15,784 nt of DNA from an uncultured Candidatus Saccharibacteria bacterium (GTDB lineage Bacteria; Patescibacteria; Saccharimonadia; Saccharimonadales; JAEWBQ01), in assembly GCA_946885745.1 (NCBI GenBank), contig CAMPGV010000017.1:1-15784 (forward strand), written 5' to 3'. Below are positions 14,237 to 15,784 of this stretch, piece after piece. A program made the position numbers and the translations under genes. The notes below the pieces were generated by a model. That model had not been told where the DNA came from, did no database searches, and saw nothing but the letters and a program-made list of their open reading frames with translations. The stretch's first letter is position 1. Every line of letters starts with the position of its first letter.

Positions 14237-14485
14237 CTAAATTGGCATTCCCCATCCCTTAAAACCGAGCTTTGAGGGGGTCAGCACTTCGACATACAGT
14301 GACGCAACTTGCCGGGGAGGCGCCCCATTCAATGCCGCCACTTCCACATACATACTTCCAATACGTCGCGGAGCATCAGTCGAACCTGTAGCAGCCTCAA
14401 TGTAGAGCGTATTTAATCGACGAGATGGATCTGCCGTTGCACTGGCCACCTCAACGTACTCAGTCAAAGCACGTACATCTGTCAT
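14237..14485 (-). CDS. 82-residue repeat protein sharing the GWG C-terminal tag
   Basis: Nearly the whole protein is four imperfect 17-18-residue units, each starting with Arg and carrying (Y/L)(V/I)E(V/A): RALTEYVEVA (5), RRLNTLYIEAA (22), RRIGSMYVEVA (40), RQVASLYVEVL (58). It ends VLTPSKLGFKGWGMPI, almost the same as the end of the 470-residue protein in this cassette. The repeat style (short beta strand ending in VEVL, then a Pro/Gly/Ala turn) resembles low-complexity ends of phage minor tail proteins. It could form a stacked beta structure or dock to a shared partner. It overlaps the preceding gene by ATGA, which supports a real, coupled gene despite its size. Function unknown. Confidence 0.7.
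   Translation of the reverse strand: MTDVRALTEYVEVASATADPSRRLNTLYIEAATGSTDAPRRIGSMYVEVAALNGAPPRQVASLYVEVLTPSKLGFKGWGMPI
14261..14473 (-). repeat. 18-residue repeat array of the 82-residue protein
   Basis: Four units begin at residues 5, 22, 40 and 58 with the pattern R-h-x-x-h-(Y/L)-(V/I)-E-(V/A), period 17-18 residues (about 54 bp). They run into the VLTPSKL tag. Confidence 0.75.
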
Positions 14486-15552
14486 GAAGCAACTTCAACT
14501 CCTGCTTCCAAGCCATTGATACTTCCTGTTGTCCAAGCTACCGATGTAGATGGATCGGTCTCATGAATTTGCGTGTAAGGCGTAGCGCTCGTGCCGAGTG
14601 AGCGCGTTGCATCATAGTAAACAGTTCCGCCCGACTTCAGTGCCACTCTTGCATTTGCCGTACCCGCATCAGACTTCTGCATGTGCGCCACAGTCTGCAC
14701 GCCTTTAACAGAAGTGGTTCCTGCGGTCAGATCGGATAGTCCGTAAAGATCGAGTTGGCCAACCGTGGATGAGGCATTGTAGGTGGTGTTATTAAATGGC
14801 ACTTCACTGACATTTGCCCAGTTATTAGCCGAACCAGTCGGAGCAAACTGAGTAGAAGAACCGGCTGCATTCGGCAACATAGTCTGCACTCGCACGTCAC
14901 CGAGAAAAGTATTGTTTGTCGTACCCGTTGCATCACATATATAAAGATCGTCTATACTGATCGCGCAGGAGCCACCCGTATACCTACCGGTACGGAACCG
15001 AACAGCGTCAATATTCATACTTGTGCCACCATTACGGGTATCTCCAGTAAAGTCAATCACCACGACACCGTCCACCTTAACGATTAAACGGCCGGTAGTG
15101 TCATGAATGATCGCATACACTTCCATATAATGCCAGTTCCCGTCCAGGACCCCGGCAGAAGATGCGGCAATTTGCGTACCGCTTGGATTATTGACGTCCC
15201 CCGTGCTAGGATTGCCACGATACACGGCAATTGTATTAGTACTCAGTCGACGCAGATAGACATGGCCATTCACTCCTGCATCTGTGTAAATACCGAATAA
15301 ATTTGCACTCGGATCGTTGCCGGCACCCTCGGCTCCTACCTGGATAGCGGCGCCAATATAAATAGAACTAGAAGCCGCAAAGCCGCGCGTGACATAAGAT
15401 GACGCGGCAGCGTTTGTGGTACTGATTGTAAGTGCCTTTCCAGCACCAAATCGAGTCATCGCGCCGTACGTAAATTCATTTGCCGACCCGCTTTGCACCC
15501 ATCGAAGTGCACTGTCCTGCGCGTCAAACCCGTCCATGTAGAGTAGCGCCAT
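14482..15552 (-). CDS. Lectin-fold-like phage tail protein, paralogue 1
   Basis: A 356-residue protein, first gene of the cassette, without signal peptide or membrane span. It starts MALLYMDGFDAQD, matching the start of the 318-residue paralogue. The middle has the beta-sandwich markers HVYLRRLSTNTIAVYRG, WHYMEVYAIIHDTTGRLIVK and VDGVVVIDF, then IDDLYICDATGTTNN, LGDVRVQTMLP and a C-terminal region ending VAWTTGSINGLEAGVEVAS. This is the layout of concanavalin-like domains in prophage tail proteins, so carbohydrate binding is likely. GGAGGGG lies 4 bases before the ATG. A promoter lies just after the grpE stop. The stop overlaps the start of the 82-residue gene. Confidence 0.72.
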   Translation of the reverse strand: MALLYMDGFDAQDSALRWVQSGSANEFTYGAMTRFGAGKALTISTTNAAASSYVTRGFAASSSIYIGAAIQVGAEGAGNDPSANLFGIYTDAGVNGHVYLRRLSTNTIAVYRGNPSTGDVNNPSGTQIAASSAGVLDGNWHYMEVYAIIHDTTGRLIVKVDGVVVIDFTGDTRNGGTSMNIDAVRFRTGRYTGGSCAISIDDLYICDATGTTNNTFLGDVRVQTMLPNAAGSSTQFAPTGSANNWANVSEVPFNNTTYNASSTVGQLDLYGLSDLTAGTTSVKGVQTVAHMQKSDAGTANARVALKSGGTVYYDATRSLGTSATPYTQIHETDPSTSVAWTTGSINGLEAGVEVAS

Positions 15553-15578
15553 TATACCCCTCCAAATATATTAGTAGG

Positions 15579-15607
15579 AGTATATAAGATTTTATATAAG
15601 ACGTAAA
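15579..15607 (-). promoter_or_regulatory. Promoter of the tail-fibre cassette
   Basis: Minus-strand TTTACG (15602-15607, 4/6), 17 bases, TATACT (15579-15584, 5/6), in the 56-base gap after grpE. It gives the cassette its own start independent of the chaperone operon. No terminator hairpin is visible after grpE, so read-through is also possible. Confidence 0.5.
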
Positions 15608-15608
15608 G

Positions 15609-15784
15609 CTATTGCTTAGTCACTTTAACCATAGCGTGGCGAATAGGACTGTCACCCAAGGTATAGCCCGCCTGAAGCTCTTCGGCAATAACCTCTTTGT
15701 CACCCTCGGCATCTTCATCAAATTGGATCGCCTCATGCAGGTCGGGGTTAAATTCGACACCTTCCTTGGCATCGATACGCTTAA
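15609..15784 (-). CDS. grpE: GrpE nucleotide exchange factor, C-terminal part (cut by window edge)
   Basis: The last 57 codons of grpE, the exchange factor that releases ADP from DnaK. The visible part is the beta-wing domain: EFNPDLHEAIQFDED, then EVIAEELQAGYTLGD and PIRHAMVKVTKQ. The family pattern is FDPxxHEAV…V…GYxLxDRVLRPAxVxV; here SPIRHA replaces the usual RVLRPA. The N-terminal coiled coil lies beyond the window. grpE usually sits directly before dnaK, yet here dnaK is nearly 8 kb further along the same strand, with the tail-fibre cassette and ABC operon between them. Confidence 0.9.
   Translation of the reverse strand, partial: KRIDAKEGVEFNPDLHEAIQFDEDAEGDKEVIAEELQAGYTLGDSPIRHAMVKVTKQ

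Noticed and set aside
1..15784. Alternative genetic code (TGA read as Gly), as in some candidate phyla
   Set aside because: TGA ends the ABC ATPase and the 356-residue gene at natural ATGA overlaps, and no gene carries an internal TGA, so the standard bacterial code applies.
1..15784. tRNA or rRNA genes
   Set aside because: No cloverleaf with a TTCGA-type arm or conserved rRNA segment was seen by eye in the intergenic regions; a tRNAscan/Infernal run would settle it.

Overview
The window looks like chromosomal DNA of a bacterium with a Gram-positive-type envelope and the standard genetic code (TAA, TAG and TGA all serve as stops). A sortase gene sits next to a substrate with an LPDTS-type anchor. 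dnaK is controlled by CIRCE operators (HrcA heat-shock control). There is a small secreted protein rich in SGNAT/GNTTGG-type segments, of a kind I associate with candidate-phylum (Patescibacteria) genomes. My best guess is Saccharibacteria (TM7), held with moderate confidence because no rRNA or other marker gene is present.

Left part (1-2587, plus strand): a three-gene surface operon encodes an exported protein with a C-terminal sorting signal, a sortase, and a membrane protein with a degenerate family-2 glycosyltransferase-like domain. A possible divergent gene starts at the left edge. The operon converges on a FAD-linked (D-lactate/glycolate-type) dehydrogenase (2584-4230, minus), and the two stop codons overlap in one CTAG. 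Upstream of that lies a GNAT acetyltransferase (4322-4990, minus). It is preceded by an elaborate leader RNA: mutually exclusive stems, a small leader ORF and an intrinsic terminator in front of the coding start.

Middle (5239-7759): a 94-residue protein of unknown function is driven by a perfect TTGACA-N17-TATAAT promoter with a structured 5' UTR. It is followed by two strong terminators, the second shared with dnaK. dnaK reads leftward from a promoter whose -35 box lies inside a perfect CIRCE element; a second, degenerate CIRCE lies 46 bp downstream.

Right part (7760-15784, all minus): an ABC exporter of the MacB/LolD kind (ATPase plus FtsX-like permease, ATGA overlap) abuts the dnaK operator. 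Upstream of it is a five-gene cassette (10520-15552) of phage-tail-fibre-like proteins: two paralogous lectin-fold-like proteins, an 82-residue repeat protein, a fibre with two exact 111-residue repeats and a receptor-tip-like domain, and a duplicated-domain protein ending in the same 18-residue repeats and the same C-terminal tag as the 82-residue protein. None has a signal peptide, and no capsid, terminase, integrase or lysis gene is visible. The cassette begins immediately after the 3' end of grpE (15609 to the window edge), so grpE and dnaK, usually neighbours, are about 8 kb apart with tail-fibre and transporter genes between them.

The most interesting items are the attenuator-like leader at 5054-5200, the tail-fibre cassette embedded in the chaperone region, and the 18-residue repeat and tag shared by two of its proteins.
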